Positions 17,879 through 27,864 of a stretch of 64,000 nt of DNA are shown piece after piece. Every line of letters begins with the position of its first letter. Position 1 is the stretch's first letter. The position numbers were made by a program, and so were the translations under genes. The notes under the pieces were generated by a model. The model was not told the DNA's origin. It was given only the letters and a program-made list of their open reading frames with translations, and made no database searches. The stretch is from Chitinophaga pinensis (GTDB lineage Bacteria; Bacteroidota; Bacteroidia; NS11-12g; UBA955): positions 62,001 to 126,000 of the forward strand of contig CAMDAF010000003.1 in NCBI GenBank assembly GCA_945888525.1. Direction: 5' to 3'.

Positions 17879-19189
17879 GTGGATCAAAGACGTTTTTGGA
17901 TATTGCTTATTTCGCTTCATTTATTATTTATGGGCAAACAACTGTTTTGGAGCAACAGCATATTGCAAGACAGCAAAGAGTATTTGTTTGCGGCAGAAAA
18001 CCTTTTACAGCATCAAACATTATATTCTTGGAATTTGAACCATGCCTTTAACGCCGATTGGTTAAGCAAGAGACCCATTTTATATCCCTTAATTCTTGCT
18101 CTATTTAAAACCATTAGCTTCGGATCAAATTTCGTTTTTTTACTCCTGGTATACCTCAGCCAAAATGCTGCCAGCCTTTTTAGCTTTTCCCTTTGTGTGA
18201 AAATTTTAAATTACCTCAAAATTAGAATCAATTGGAAGCATGCAAGTATTTTTATACTTTTTAGCTTGTCTCAGCTTATTTATAGCAATACCATCATGAG
18301 TGAAACGTATTTGCAGTTGTGTTTGTGTGCCTTGGTGTATATTCAAATTTGTAAACCAAGCAATTTTAATTGGTCGCTTATTTCTGCCTTAATCTTAGTA
18401 TGTGGATTAGCACTAAAGCCTGTGTTAATGCCCTTTGCTTATGCTTATCCATTTATCTGTTTATTGAGATTTTTACCAAAATTTGACCTTAAATATTTCT
18501 TCCCTAGTTTGCTTCCCCTTGTCTTTATTTTTATAACTATAAGCTGGAACCAATCAAGAACTGGATACAAACAATATTCATCAATTAGCACCATCAACTT
18601 ACTGCACTACAACACCTACACCATGTTGATGTATAAATATGGCGAGCATAAGGCTGATTCAATGGTTGATGAGATCCATTTTAAAGGCAATTTACTTCGT
18701 TCTTACCCGGCCAAACAAGAATACATTAACAAATCGTGTAGTTTGCTTATTACAGAGAATCTAGGAACCTATGTATTTCTTCACCTCCGTGGAATGGCGT
18801 TTTGCGTCTTAGATCCAGGTCGCTTCGACTTAAGCCAATTTTTTGGACTTAGCCATGGCAAAAATTTACTTTATGAAACAAATAAAGACAATGCCGCAAG
18901 GCGGATTTTCGATTCAATTTTAAATCCCTTGGGAATTCTGTTGGTCATACTTTTTGTATTCAATTTGTTTAAACTAATATTGATTTTGAAGTTTTTATCT
19001 GATAAAAAGCTTGGGTTATTCATTAGATTAACTCTGTTTTGCTTTCCTCTATACACCGTATTCTTAACCGGCCCCATAGGAGCCAGCAGGTTCTTCATGC
19101 CTATCATTCCACTCGTGTTTGTAATGGTTTTAAGCCTTAATAATTGGCGGCTATTAAAAAGAAGAGAAGGAGATAGTAAAACTATCTAG
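17879..19189 (+). CDS. Multi-spanning membrane protein, GT-C glycosyltransferase-like
   Basis: A 436-residue protein with about ten predicted membrane helices. After the first helix comes LQDSKEYLFAAENLLQ, whose Asp in the first periplasmic loop matches the catalytic position of GT39/ArnT-like enzymes that use lipid-linked sugars. No further signature is secure, so a glycosyltransferase role is an inference. The GTG at 17879 is used because TGA lies in frame at 17873-17875. Its end overlaps the convergent phosphatase gene by 8 bases. The location beside the polysaccharide block fits a role in glycan assembly. Confidence 0.7.
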   Translation: MDQRRFWILLISLHLLFMGKQLFWSNSILQDSKEYLFAAENLLQHQTLYSWNLNHAFNADWLSKRPILYPLILALFKTISFGSNFVFLLLVYLSQNAASLFSFSLCVKILNYLKIRINWKHASIFILFSLSQLIYSNTIMSETYLQLCLCALVYIQICKPSNFNWSLISALILVCGLALKPVLMPFAYAYPFICLLRFLPKFDLKYFFPSLLPLVFIFITISWNQSRTGYKQYSSISTINLLHYNTYTMLMYKYGEHKADSMVDEIHFKGNLLRSYPAKQEYINKSCSLLITENLGTYVFLHLRGMAFCVLDPGRFDLSQFFGLSHGKNLLYETNKDNAARRIFDSILNPLGILLVILFVFNLFKLILILKFLSDKKLGLFIRLTLFCFPLYTVFLTGPIGASRFFMPIIPLVFVMVLSLNNWRLLKRREGDSKTI

Positions 19190-19913
19190 CATTCTCAACT
19201 TTGTTGAAATCAATCTGAGAAAACAGCTTAGAGCCCAATACTTCCTTAACAACTTTAAGATGATTTATGCTATGAGCATCAGTGCCCAGAAAATGGTAGT
19301 GCCCATTTTTGATTAACCATTGTGAAAACTTTTTTGCCATGGGCGAATAATATGAGGCCAAGGACATCAGATTGATCTGGAACTTAACGCCAATATCTAA
19401 AATTCTCTCAGCTTCTTCGTAGTCATCTTGCAAATAAATATAGCGTTCTGGATGGGCCAAAACTGGCATATAACCGGCAGTTTTTACTTCAAATAACAAC
19501 TGGTTAAAAAAGACTGGTTTATTCATAAATGAAGTCTCAACCAGCACATGGTTGCTATGGAAAGTTAAAACATCTCCTTTTGATTTTATAAGTTCATAAA
19601 ACACTTCATCCATATAATATTCTGCCGCAAAATCAATTTTTAAATTCAAATGATTCTCGGCTAATGCCAATTCTAACTGATTTTTTTTATCTTCTATGAC
19701 CGCTCTATTATTCGGATAATAGTCGCTCATAATATGCGGCGTTGCGATAATTCTTTCAAAGCCTAGGTCTATAAAACTCTTGGCCATATCAAGCGAATAC
19801 TCAATGTTCTTAGATCCATCATCTATGCCAAACAAGATATGGTTGTGCATGTCCCATTTTAATGGCATATGGTCCAACTTACTTGTTCCAAAGAGATGGT
19901 CTAAAAAGCCCAT
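19182..19913 (-). CDS. CpsB/YwqE-type PHP tyrosine-protein phosphatase
   Basis: Metal-dependent phosphatase of the PHP superfamily that dephosphorylates bacterial tyrosine kinases. DMHNHILFGIDDGS provides the first metal-binding HxH, IIATPHI another His, VLAHPERY a third, and GTDAHS the terminal Asp-x-His. It overlaps the Wzc-like kinase stop by one base (shared at 19913). This coupling strongly suggests it acts on the Tyr-rich tail of that kinase, controlling polysaccharide chain length. Length 243 is typical. Confidence 0.92.
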   Translation of the reverse strand: MGFLDHLFGTSKLDHMPLKWDMHNHILFGIDDGSKNIEYSLDMAKSFIDLGFERIIATPHIMSDYYPNNRAVIEDKKNQLELALAENHLNLKIDFAAEYYMDEVFYELIKSKGDVLTFHSNHVLVETSFMNKPVFFNQLLFEVKTAGYMPVLAHPERYIYLQDDYEEAERILDIGVKFQINLMSLASYYSPMAKKFSQWLIKNGHYHFLGTDAHSINHLKVVKEVLGSKLFSQIDFNKVENAR

Positions 19914-22309
19914 TATTTCTTTTTAAAGGGATTAAATTTGTGCCACCACTTTGAATGGTCTCTGTCTTCTTCGTAATAGCCATAGCCATAACCATAGCCA
20001 TAACCATATTTATTGCCGTAGGTATTCTGTCTGTTTACATCATTTATAACCACTGAGAGATTGTTGTAGTTCTTACTATTATAAAGTAAATTTATATTGT
20101 CTATTACAGCTTCTTTCGAATAACCAGAGCGCACAACATAAATCGACAAGTCGCAGCGCTTAAAAACAGTACTTGCATCTGTAACCAAGCCAATTGGAGG
20201 GTTATCAGCCATAATCACATCATATTCTAAAAACAATTGATCAATTAACTCATCAAATTCACTTTTTAAAAGCAATTCATTAGGGTTTGGTGGAATTGGT
20301 CCCGCCGGAATAAAATGCAAGTTATCTAAAGTCGACGTCCTAACAGCATCCTTCCATGAATTCATTCCAGACAAAATAGAACTCATTCCAATGTTGTTGT
20401 CGATATTAAAACCTACGTGAATTTTTGGTTTACGCATATCCAAGTCCAATATGATTACCTTTTTGCCTGTTAAGGCCAATATAGCTGCATAGTTGATGGC
20501 AAAAAATGTTTTTCCTTCTCCACTAATTGTTGACGTTACCCCAATTATTTGCTTCGCTTTCTTAGGCAGCATGAAATCAGAATTCGTTCTAATCGAACGC
20601 AATGATTCGCTAATAGATGACTTAGGATTTTTATCCACCACCAAGGTAGAAGCAGTCATTTTCTTGTTATAGGTTGGAATTGAGCCTAAGATTGGAGCCC
20701 TCAAAATATTTTCAATTTGCTGTTGGCTGTATATAGCATTCATCAATAAATATTTGATTACAATGAACATTGTAACAGGAAGTATTCCAATCAATAAAAA
20801 CATTAACCAAATCTTTTTTCTATTAGGTGAAATTGGTGTTTCACTAGCATACGCGTCTGATAAAATTGTAAATTCAGGAACAGTACCAGCCTTTGAAATC
20901 TGAAATTCAATTTGTTTTTGAATTAAATCTAAATAATATTTTTCATACAAGGAATTAAAACGTTTAAGTCTGTTTAACTCTGTTTCTTTATCTGGCAATC
21001 CAGCAAATTGAGCGCTCATCTTTGAAATCTGCGCATTAATATCAACCGTCTGCTCAGAAAATACTTTTTTAGACTCATTGATATAGCTAAGAAGCTGCGA
21101 CTTAACAATTGAAATCTCCAATTCCAATTTTCTAAATGGAAGTGTAACTTCTTTATTTGAAATCTTCAACATTTCTCTTTGTTTGTAGAGGTCATTTAAT
21201 TTGCTTATACCATCCGCAACTTGAAGAGCAGGAGTGCCAAACACTAGAGGAATTATATTGTCTTTGCTTGCATCTGATTGAATAAAGGCTAAAATATCAG
21301 AATAGTTTTTAGCCCCTCGTTCTAACTCTTCTTTTGCCTTTTCAAGCGCTTCAACTTGCTTAACAATTTCACTCAGCTCAGTATTTGGAGAAACAGAGCC
21401 ATTTTGTTTCACAAAAGTTTCTAAGTCATTTTCATAAGACTCCAATTTTCCTGCTGTCGCCTCTATTTGAGTCTGGATAAAGAGCAAAGTTTGCTCTTGA
21501 GATTTCTGCTTTTTATCTAATGATTGTCTTAAATAAACGGTGTCGTAGGCATTAACTATATCGATGGCTTTTGCTCTGCTGAAATCATTGAAAGCAATTG
21601 CCAAGGTTCTCGCTTCAACACTGCTGGCAACAACGGTCAAATTATTGAGCAAATAGGACAAAAGCGCATTGTGGCTGTTGATTCTAAAAATGAACTCCTT
21701 TCCTTCAATATCCAGATCTTGCACATTAGACCATTGCAGAGTAAATTTAAAAGGTCCGTTTTCAATCGGTTCGCCAATTTTATAGATTTTAGACTTCTTT
21801 TTATCTCCGTTTTTCTGGTTTAAACTAAACTCATATTTACTCACGAATACAACAGAAAAGTCCATGTCGTATTGAGTATATTTTGGGTCAGAAAACACTT
21901 GGACTTTAAATGGTGATGACTTATAAATTTCTGTCGTTAAAATATTTCCTTCGGCATAATAAGAAACATTTAAGTCCATTGAATTTAATATTTCTTGAGC
22001 AACCCTTTGTGAACGAATAAGTTCAATTTCTCCATCAAGATTTTCAGTCTGCATGGATTGAAGGTTAGAAAAACCCGCATTACTGGCTTCTTTTTGAACC
22101 TCTAATCTAATGGATGAACTTGCTTGATACAAGGGCTTGCTATACTTTAAATAGTAATGCGCACCAAGGCTAGATAAAAAAATAGAAATTGGAATCCAAG
22201 CCCAATATTTTTTTAGAATTAGAATTAATTTTTCACTTGAAAAACCAGCCACTTCAGATTGAACAACCCTGTTGACAATATGCCCGCTTTCTGATTCGAA
22301 ATCATTCAT
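19913..22309 (-). CDS. Wzc-like polysaccharide co-polymerase and tyrosine autokinase
   Basis: Inner-membrane protein of 798 residues that controls capsule or exopolysaccharide length and export. An N-terminal membrane helix (about residues 36-55) is followed by a Wzz domain and a long periplasmic coiled coil. A second helix (WLMFLLIGILPVTMFIVI) precedes the cytoplasmic BY-kinase. Walker A is TSTISGEGKTFFAINYA near residue 590, Walker A' is VIILDLDMRKP, and Walker B is DVIMADNPP. The C-terminus has a tyrosine cluster (YGYGYGYGYGYYEE) that is the autophosphorylation site. It acts with the phosphatase downstream and the Wza-like gene upstream. Confidence 0.94.
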   Translation of the reverse strand: MNDFESESGHIVNRVVQSEVAGFSSEKLILILKKYWAWIPISIFLSSLGAHYYLKYSKPLYQASSSIRLEVQKEASNAGFSNLQSMQTENLDGEIELIRSQRVAQEILNSMDLNVSYYAEGNILTTEIYKSSPFKVQVFSDPKYTQYDMDFSVVFVSKYEFSLNQKNGDKKKSKIYKIGEPIENGPFKFTLQWSNVQDLDIEGKEFIFRINSHNALLSYLLNNLTVVASSVEARTLAIAFNDFSRAKAIDIVNAYDTVYLRQSLDKKQKSQEQTLLFIQTQIEATAGKLESYENDLETFVKQNGSVSPNTELSEIVKQVEALEKAKEELERGAKNYSDILAFIQSDASKDNIIPLVFGTPALQVADGISKLNDLYKQREMLKISNKEVTLPFRKLELEISIVKSQLLSYINESKKVFSEQTVDINAQISKMSAQFAGLPDKETELNRLKRFNSLYEKYYLDLIQKQIEFQISKAGTVPEFTILSDAYASETPISPNRKKIWLMFLLIGILPVTMFIVIKYLLMNAIYSQQQIENILRAPILGSIPTYNKKMTASTLVVDKNPKSSISESLRSIRTNSDFMLPKKAKQIIGVTSTISGEGKTFFAINYAAILALTGKKVIILDLDMRKPKIHVGFNIDNNIGMSSILSGMNSWKDAVRTSTLDNLHFIPAGPIPPNPNELLLKSEFDELIDQLFLEYDVIMADNPPIGLVTDASTVFKRCDLSIYVVRSGYSKEAVIDNINLLYNSKNYNNLSVVINDVNRQNTYGNKYGYGYGYGYGYYEEDRDHSKWWHKFNPFKKK
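19973..20010 (-). repeat. Hexanucleotide tandem repeat encoding Gly-Tyr cluster
   Basis: Units of CCATAG and CCATAA (plus-strand reading) repeat several times in the Tyr-rich tail of the Wzc-like kinase. Each unit encodes Gly-Tyr on the minus strand, so slippage would change the number of tyrosines without shifting frame. Confidence 0.75.
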
Positions 22310-22312
22310 AGT

Positions 22313-23092
22313 TTATTTTGTGAAATTATTTATTAATAAAGCCAAAGTTGCTAATATTTGTACAAAATTGAAAATATACATATTGTCCCGCACGGCCTCA
22401 GATCCTGGTCTTCTAACAGTCTCAATGTAAATGATGTCGTCAGGACGCAAGTTTACTATGGAATTTTTCATGTCAGCTATAGTTCTCAAATTTACCATTG
22501 TAACCTCAGGGTTTTTTAAATCTCCGCGAATGATTCGAATATTATAACCCTTAGACTTTTCATCCAAACCACCATACATTGCTATCGCTTCTAGAAGACT
22601 CATATTGCTGTTAAATGCCAATATCTTACCTCCCATACCGCCAAAAATCATGATTTTTTTATTTATTACTTTTGAAATAACATAAGCTCCGTTGTAATAC
22701 GTTTCATATTTCAATGACAACAAGCTATCCAATTGTGAAGTTTTAAATCCAACAACAGGAATTTTCCCTATTAGAGGGAACAAACACATACCTGACTCTA
22801 ATACTTCATAGGTAGGTTTATCATTTGCCGCAATATTACCATCCCCAAAAGACTTGGCTGATAGCAAATTTCCGCCCGGATCTATAATCGATTCTCCTTG
22901 ATTGGTGTATATTGAATATTGTATTTTATCGCCAACTTTAATTGGATTTTCTACCACCGCCTTTTCATAAGCTGATTTCCAATTCATATCGGTAGGCTCA
23001 GCTTTAAAAATAATGTTAGAGGTATAAGATTTACAACTTTGAAGCAGTAAACCAAAGACTAAAACAATAAAAAGATATTTGCTATTTTTCAT
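22313..23092 (-). CDS. Wza-like polysaccharide export lipoprotein
   Basis: Outer-membrane polysaccharide secretin of 259 residues. The lipobox LLLQSC (Cys20) marks it as a lipoprotein. [18 protein letters not shown] is the Poly_export domain, followed by an SLBB-type segment ([19 protein letters not shown], then IRIIRGDL). A final hydrophobic helix ([17 protein letters not shown]) resembles the amphipathic helix that forms the Wza outer-membrane pore. It ends 4 bases before the kinase and overlaps rfbA by 11 bases. Confidence 0.92.
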   Translation of the reverse strand: MKNSKYLFIVLVFGLLLQSCKSYTSNIIFKAEPTDMNWKSAYEKAVVENPIKVGDKIQYSIYTNQGESIIDPGGNLLSAKSFGDGNIAANDKPTYEVLESGMCLFPLIGKIPVVGFKTSQLDSLLSLKYETYYNGAYVISKVINKKIMIFGGMGGKILAFNSNMSLLEAIAMYGGLDEKSKGYNIRIIRGDLKNPEVTMVNLRTIADMKNSIVNLRPDDIIYIETVRRPGSEAVRDNMYIFNFVQILATLALLINNFTK

Positions 23093-23951
23093 TTTTAATT
23101 AATCCTAATAAATATGTTCCGTAACCACTTTTTGTTAAGGGTTCTGCGACCTTTCTTAGTTGCTCATCATTTATAAATTTCATTCTCCATGCAACTTCTT
23201 CGATACTTCCTATTTTTAAACCTTGTCTTTCTTCAATAACTTGAACAAATTGGCCTGCTTGCATTAAACTGTGAAAGGTTCCGGTATCTAACCAAGCAGT
23301 TCCTCTTTCCAATATACCTACTTTCAATTGGCCTTTTTCCAAATACACTTTGTTGACGTCCGTTATCTCATATTCACCACGCGGTGATGGCTTTAAGTTT
23401 TCTGCAATTTCGACTACTTGGTTGTCGTAAAAATACAAACCAGGTACAGCGTAATTTGATTTAGGATGCAATGGTTTTTCCTCAATGCTTATAGCTACAT
23501 TGTTTTCGTCAAACTCAACCACACCATAGCGCTCAGGGTCGCTTACGTGGTAAGCATATATTACTCCACCTTCTGGGTCATTATTGCTTTGTAGCAACCT
23601 TTGCAAAGAAGCTCCAAAGAAAATATTGTCGCCCAATATCAATGCTACTTTATCTTTTCCTATAAATTCTTTTCCTATAACAAATGCTTGCGCCAATCCG
23701 TTTGGCACCGCTTGCTCTGCATATGAAAATTGACATCCCAATTGTGAACCATCGCCCAATAATTTTTGAAAATGAGGTAAATCATGTGGGGTGGAAATAA
23801 TTAATATTTCTTTAATACCAGCCATCATCAAAATAGACAATGGGTAATAAACCATTGGCTTATCATATACCGGCATCATTTGCTTGCTAACGGCTAAAGT
23901 TAATGGGTGCAAACGGGTGCCGCTTCCTCCTGCTAATATTATTCCTTTCAT
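23082..23951 (-). CDS. rfbA: Glucose-1-phosphate thymidylyltransferase
   Basis: Catalyses dTTP plus glucose 1-phosphate to dTDP-glucose, the first step to dTDP-rhamnose and related sugars. [16 protein letters not shown] is the nucleotide-binding signature, [18 protein letters not shown] is typical of RmlA, and LGDNIFFG contains the catalytic Asp. Length 289 is normal. It overlaps rfbB by 4 bases. rfbC and rfbD, needed for rhamnose, are not in the window. Confidence 0.96.
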   Translation of the reverse strand: MKGIILAGGSGTRLHPLTLAVSKQMMPVYDKPMVYYPLSILMMAGIKEILIISTPHDLPHFQKLLGDGSQLGCQFSYAEQAVPNGLAQAFVIGKEFIGKDKVALILGDNIFFGASLQRLLQSNNDPEGGVIYAYHVSDPERYGVVEFDENNVAISIEEKPLHPKSNYAVPGLYFYDNQVVEIAENLKPSPRGEYEITDVNKVYLEKGQLKVGILERGTAWLDTGTFHSLMQAGQFVQVIEERQGLKIGSIEEVAWRMKFINDEQLRKVAEPLTKSGYGTYLLGLIKNEK

Positions 23952-25006
23952 GATCTATTTGAATACATATTTTGATAATAACTTTGGTAAGCGCCGCTGG
24001 TAACATGGTTCAACCATTCTTGATTTGCCAAATACCATAACACTGTCTTTTCTAATCCTTGTTCAAAGGTAACTGATGGGTTCCAATTTAATTCGCCCAT
24101 TAATTTTGAAGAGTCAATGGCATATCTAAAATCATGGCCAGCACGGTCTGTTACATACGTAATTAATTGTTCTGATTCGCCTTCAGTTCTTCCCAGTTTA
24201 GAGTCCATCAAACGGCATAAAAACTTAACCAAATCAATGTTCTTCCATTCGTTGTTTCCACCAATATTGTAGGTATCTCCAATTTTACCTTTATGAAAAA
24301 TAACATCTATGGCTGCAGCATGGTCTTCCACAAACAACCAATCGCGCACATTCTCACCTTTGCCATATACAGGCAATGGTTTCTTCTGCATAATGTTATT
24401 TATCATCAACGGAATTAACTTTTCAGGGAAGTGATGAGAGCCATAGTTGTTGCTGCAATTCGATATCTTAACTGGCATTCCATAAGTATGCTGATAAGCG
24501 CGAACAAAATGGTCTGAAGATGCTTTAGATGCTGAATATGGGGAATTCGGGTCGTAAGGCGTTGTTTCTAAAAACTTGCCTTCATCACCTAGTTGTCCAT
24601 ATACTTCGTCGGTACTAACATGGTAAAACAATTTACCCTCATAGTTTCCTTTCCAAATACCTTTGGCCGCATTCAATAAATTAACAGTTCCAACAACATT
24701 GGTCATCACAAAATCCATAGGACTGTGAATTGACCTGTCGACATGTGATTCTGCAGCCAAATGTATCACACCATCAAATTGATGGGTTTCAAATAAATTT
24801 TTTATAAATTCTGTATCTATAATATCTCCTTTAACAAACGTATAATTTGCACTGTTTTCAATATCTCTAAGATTTTCCAAATTACCTGCATATGTCAATT
24901 TATCTAAATTGATAATTTGATAATTTGAATACAATTTCACAAAACGTCTTACAACGTGCGAACCTATAAATCCTGCACCACCGGTAATTAATATTTTTTT
25001 ACTCAT
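23948..25006 (-). CDS. rfbB: dTDP-glucose 4,6-dehydratase
   Basis: Extended short-chain dehydrogenase that converts dTDP-glucose to dTDP-4-keto-6-deoxyglucose. [14 protein letters not shown] binds [15 protein letters not shown] carries the catalytic Thr-Asp-Glu; [15 protein letters not shown] supplies Tyr and Lys. Length 352 matches RmlB. It directly follows the FKBP gene (one shared base) and overlaps rfbA by 4 bases. Together they feed 6-deoxysugar donors to the local glycosyltransferases. Confidence 0.96.
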   Translation of the reverse strand: MSKKILITGGAGFIGSHVVRRFVKLYSNYQIINLDKLTYAGNLENLRDIENSANYTFVKGDIIDTEFIKNLFETHQFDGVIHLAAESHVDRSIHSPMDFVMTNVVGTVNLLNAAKGIWKGNYEGKLFYHVSTDEVYGQLGDEGKFLETTPYDPNSPYSASKASSDHFVRAYQHTYGMPVKISNCSNNYGSHHFPEKLIPLMINNIMQKKPLPVYGKGENVRDWLFVEDHAAAIDVIFHKGKIGDTYNIGGNNEWKNIDLVKFLCRLMDSKLGRTEGESEQLITYVTDRAGHDFRYAIDSSKLMGELNWNPSVTFEQGLEKTVLWYLANQEWLNHVTSGAYQSYYQNMYSNRS

Positions 25007-25854
25007 TACTTTAAGTCTGATAAAAACATGTCAAAAATAATTGTTGCATTTTCTGGTATCACACCCGGATAACCTTGTGCGCCATAGGCCAAAGCTGGAG
25101 GAATTATAACCCTTACTTTCATGCCCTTATTCATCCTAGGCAGCATTTCTTGCCAGCCTTTAATCATACCAGCCCCTGTAACCGGAACGTTTATAGGCTC
25201 AAAACGGTCAAAATTGCCGTCGAATTTTGTGCCATCCATCAAATAACCAGCATAATATATTGACGCTGTTTGATTCAATTGTGCCTTAAGTTTTGGATTG
25301 CCTTTGTCTATTACGATATACTTTAAGCCTGAAGACAATTTCACTGTGTCTTTTCCTTTTCCAGAAAAAGGTTTGTAGGCAATTGGTTTTTGTACGTTTA
25401 CCAATTCAACGTCAAATATTAAAGTTGAATTCGGTGGAATATCGCCCATATCTTGTGTGCCATATCCTAAAGAAGCAGGAATTATTAAAGTGGCTTTTTC
25501 TCCTTTTCTTAAAATTCCAAAACCCTCGTCCCAACCGGCAATTACTTCGCCTTGACCAAGTGTAAAAGAAAATGTTTGGTTTCTATCCCGAGAGCTATCA
25601 AACTTTTTTCCATTTAACAAAGTGCCCGTGTAGTGCGCTTCCACCCTATCACCTTTAACTGCCATTATACCCTGAGGGTTTCTTTGTGTGATAACATACC
25701 TTAAACCTGTTTTGGTTGTAACTGTATCATTTCTAATTTCAACTTGGTCGCTGATTGCCTTTGTCTTAGTAATTGGTTTTTGAGAAACCATACTTGCAAG
25801 TACAATTAAAACGGAGAAAGCGGAAAAGCTAATAATGATTGATTTTAATTTCAT
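25006..25854 (-). CDS. Exported FKBP-type peptidyl-prolyl isomerase, two FKBP domains
   Basis: Periplasmic prolyl isomerase of 282 residues. An N-terminal signal segment (SIIISFSAFSVLIVLASMVS) is followed by an FKBP domain containing GDRVEAHYTGTLLNGKKFDS, FTLGQGEVIAGWDEGF and IPPNSTLIFDVELV. A second domain includes YYAGYLMDGTKFDGNFD, GMIKGWQEMLPRMNKG and IPENATIIFD. Both look complete, so two catalytic sites are possible. It overlaps rfbB by one base yet is unrelated to sugar synthesis; more likely it belongs with the neighbouring FKBP and nrnA genes. Confidence 0.92.
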   Translation of the reverse strand: MKLKSIIISFSAFSVLIVLASMVSQKPITKTKAISDQVEIRNDTVTTKTGLRYVITQRNPQGIMAVKGDRVEAHYTGTLLNGKKFDSSRDRNQTFSFTLGQGEVIAGWDEGFGILRKGEKATLIIPASLGYGTQDMGDIPPNSTLIFDVELVNVQKPIAYKPFSGKGKDTVKLSSGLKYIVIDKGNPKLKAQLNQTASIYYAGYLMDGTKFDGNFDRFEPINVPVTGAGMIKGWQEMLPRMNKGMKVRVIIPPALAYGAQGYPGVIPENATIIFDMFLSDLK

Positions 25855-25859
25855 ATAAA

Positions 25860-26723
25860 TTATTTGACGTTCAATATATTAAGTTCGTAAACAAGGGTTG
25901 AATAAGGAGGAATCATAGCCTCTACACCTTTGGCTCCAAATGCCAAGTCGTAAGGCAATATAAAGGTGGCTTTATCGCCATCCTTCATTTTAATTAACAT
26001 CTCATACATCCCTATTGGTTGGAATTGGGTTCTACTTACCTTCACGGTTTGAGCTTGTCCAGCAGTGTAAGAATTATAAAATTCAGTGCCGTCCATTAAC
26101 TTTCCAATAAAGTGAAATTTAACAACCGAGCCTTCAATAATCTGCTTGGCTGTATCGGCTCCCTTCTGATGGAACTGCATACGAATGCCTGTTAAGGTAT
26201 CCAATTTTACGACAAGGCTGCTTTTACGAACATATTTGTTAATATTGACAATCTCTTCATTCCAGCGTTCTAATTTTTCTACATTTATTAAGCTATCCAC
26301 TTGGAATTTTGTTAAAAATCTATCCATTTTAATGGTGAATTTTAAATCCGTTCCTGGCTTTATGTATATTGGCAATTCTTCCCCTCTCGTTTTTAAATAA
26401 AATGAATCAGCACTGATTAAAAATTGAGCACTGTCGCCCTCTGCCATAATTGAAAAAGCTTCCATAATATCTCCACCTTTATGGGTGAATTGTGTCAGCA
26501 TAATTCTATCAGGTGTTTTTCCAAAAATAGAATGAACCACAGAATCCTCAGAATTCTCAATGCTGTAATAACATTGTAAATACTGACCTAAATTAGGGAG
26601 ATTTTGCTTTGTGCTGCGCTTCAAATACTTAAATCGTAAACCAGATTCAGTTTTGGAAAAATTGTTACAAGACGCAAAAAACAATGCGGCAATAAGTAGT
26701 AAAAAAATATTCTTTTTATCCAT
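25860..26723 (-). CDS. FKBP-type isomerase lipoprotein, GldI-like
   Basis: Lipoprotein of 287 residues with lipobox FFASC (Cys19). The N-terminal half looks like a degenerate FKBP domain; the C-terminal half has VVKFHFIGKLMDGTEFYNS and IPPYSTLVYELNILNVK, a near-normal FKBP. In gliding Bacteroidota the FKBP lipoprotein GldI is, as I recall, found beside an NrnA-type gene, as here. That makes a GldI-like role plausible, but it is an inference from context. It overlaps the DHH phosphoesterase gene by 8 bases. Confidence 0.8.
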   Translation of the reverse strand: MDKKNIFLLLIAALFFASCNNFSKTESGLRFKYLKRSTKQNLPNLGQYLQCYYSIENSEDSVVHSIFGKTPDRIMLTQFTHKGGDIMEAFSIMAEGDSAQFLISADSFYLKTRGEELPIYIKPGTDLKFTIKMDRFLTKFQVDSLINVEKLERWNEEIVNINKYVRKSSLVVKLDTLTGIRMQFHQKGADTAKQIIEGSVVKFHFIGKLMDGTEFYNSYTAGQAQTVKVSRTQFQPIGMYEMLIKMKDGDKATFILPYDLAFGAKGVEAMIPPYSTLVYELNILNVK

Positions 26724-27735
26724 TCAATTGTCCTTTATATAATTTCAATGCTGTTTTAAATTGATCAGCGGTTTCTTCTAGAGAAACAAAGCTACTTCCT
26801 CCTGCTGCATGAAAATGACCCCCGCCATTAAAGTGCTGCATAGCAAATACATTTGCAGCAAAGTCACCTTTACTCCTAAAACTCATTTTTACTATTTTGG
26901 TACGGTCAATAATCAATACGGCAAATTTAATGCCTTCTATACTCAATCCATAATTTACCAAACCTTCTGTATCGCCCGTTACCACGCCATACTTTTTAAG
27001 CTCCTCCTTGGTTATTGTAATCAAAGCCGTGTTATATTCGTGCAGTACTTCTAATTTCTCGCTAATTGCATAACCAATAAACCTTACCCTCGATTCAGTA
27101 AAACTGTCGTACACACGATCGAAAATCTCCTCGTGTTTAATCCCTTTGTCCATCAAACTTGCAGAGATTCGCATGGTTTCACTGCTGCAACTTCCAAACC
27201 TAAACGAGCCAGTATCTGTAACTATTCCTGTGTACAAACAAGCTGCTGCATCTTTGTCAATCTTATGGTCTAAACCATTGGCATGTATAAAACGGTAAAC
27301 AAGTTCGCAGGTTGAGCTGGCCGTATCATCCCAAAAAGTATAATCCTCAAACCCTTGCGGAAATTGATGGTGATCGATTAATATCTTTTTTGCATTGCTG
27401 TCAGCAACCACATCGCCATATTCATTAATCCTCGACAAATGATTAAAATCTAAGCAAAAAATAAAATCAGCTTCATGAGTCAAAGCTTTGGCATGTGTAG
27501 GGTTGTGCTCGTATACTATGGTTTGTTCATCGCCTTTCATCCATTTTAAAAACGAGGCATAATCTGTCGGAGATATTACGGTGGCATCGTACCCAATTGA
27601 CTCAAGAAATAATTTTAAACCCAAACTCGAACCCATTGCATCTGCATCCGGCTTGTGGTGGGTGGTGATAACAATTTTAGGATCTTGAACGGATGCAATT
27701 GCCTTGAGTATTTCTGTAGCTGAATGTAATACCAT
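26716..27735 (-). CDS. DHH family phosphoesterase, NrnA-like
   Basis: Bifunctional oligoribonuclease/pAp phosphatase family, 339 residues. HHKPDADAMGSSLGL holds the first metal ligands, FIFCLDFNHLSR another Asp, and ILIDHHQ the DHH motif. The DHHA1 domain ends in GGGHFHAAGGSS. It probably degrades short RNA or dinucleotides such as pGpG, or recycles pAp, in the cytoplasm. An upstream CATCTTTG is a one-mismatch -7 box. It leads a set with the FKBP genes and perhaps the polysaccharide block. Confidence 0.92.
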   Translation of the reverse strand: MVLHSATEILKAIASVQDPKIVITTHHKPDADAMGSSLGLKLFLESIGYDATVISPTDYASFLKWMKGDEQTIVYEHNPTHAKALTHEADFIFCLDFNHLSRINEYGDVVADSNAKKILIDHHQFPQGFEDYTFWDDTASSTCELVYRFIHANGLDHKIDKDAAACLYTGIVTDTGSFRFGSCSSETMRISASLMDKGIKHEEIFDRVYDSFTESRVRFIGYAISEKLEVLHEYNTALITITKEELKKYGVVTGDTEGLVNYGLSIEGIKFAVLIIDRTKIVKMSFRSKGDFAANVFAMQHFNGGGHFHAAGGSSFVSLEETADQFKTALKLYKGQLNG

Positions 27736-27864
27736 TTTGATTGAGCTACAAAGATGCTTAAATTATGGGATTATACACCAAAAGTTTTCGCCTATATGGT
27801 GCCAATTCTTCGATAAACAGTTCTTTCTGTCCTAAATTTAATTCAGTTTTAGAGGCAAAAATCT

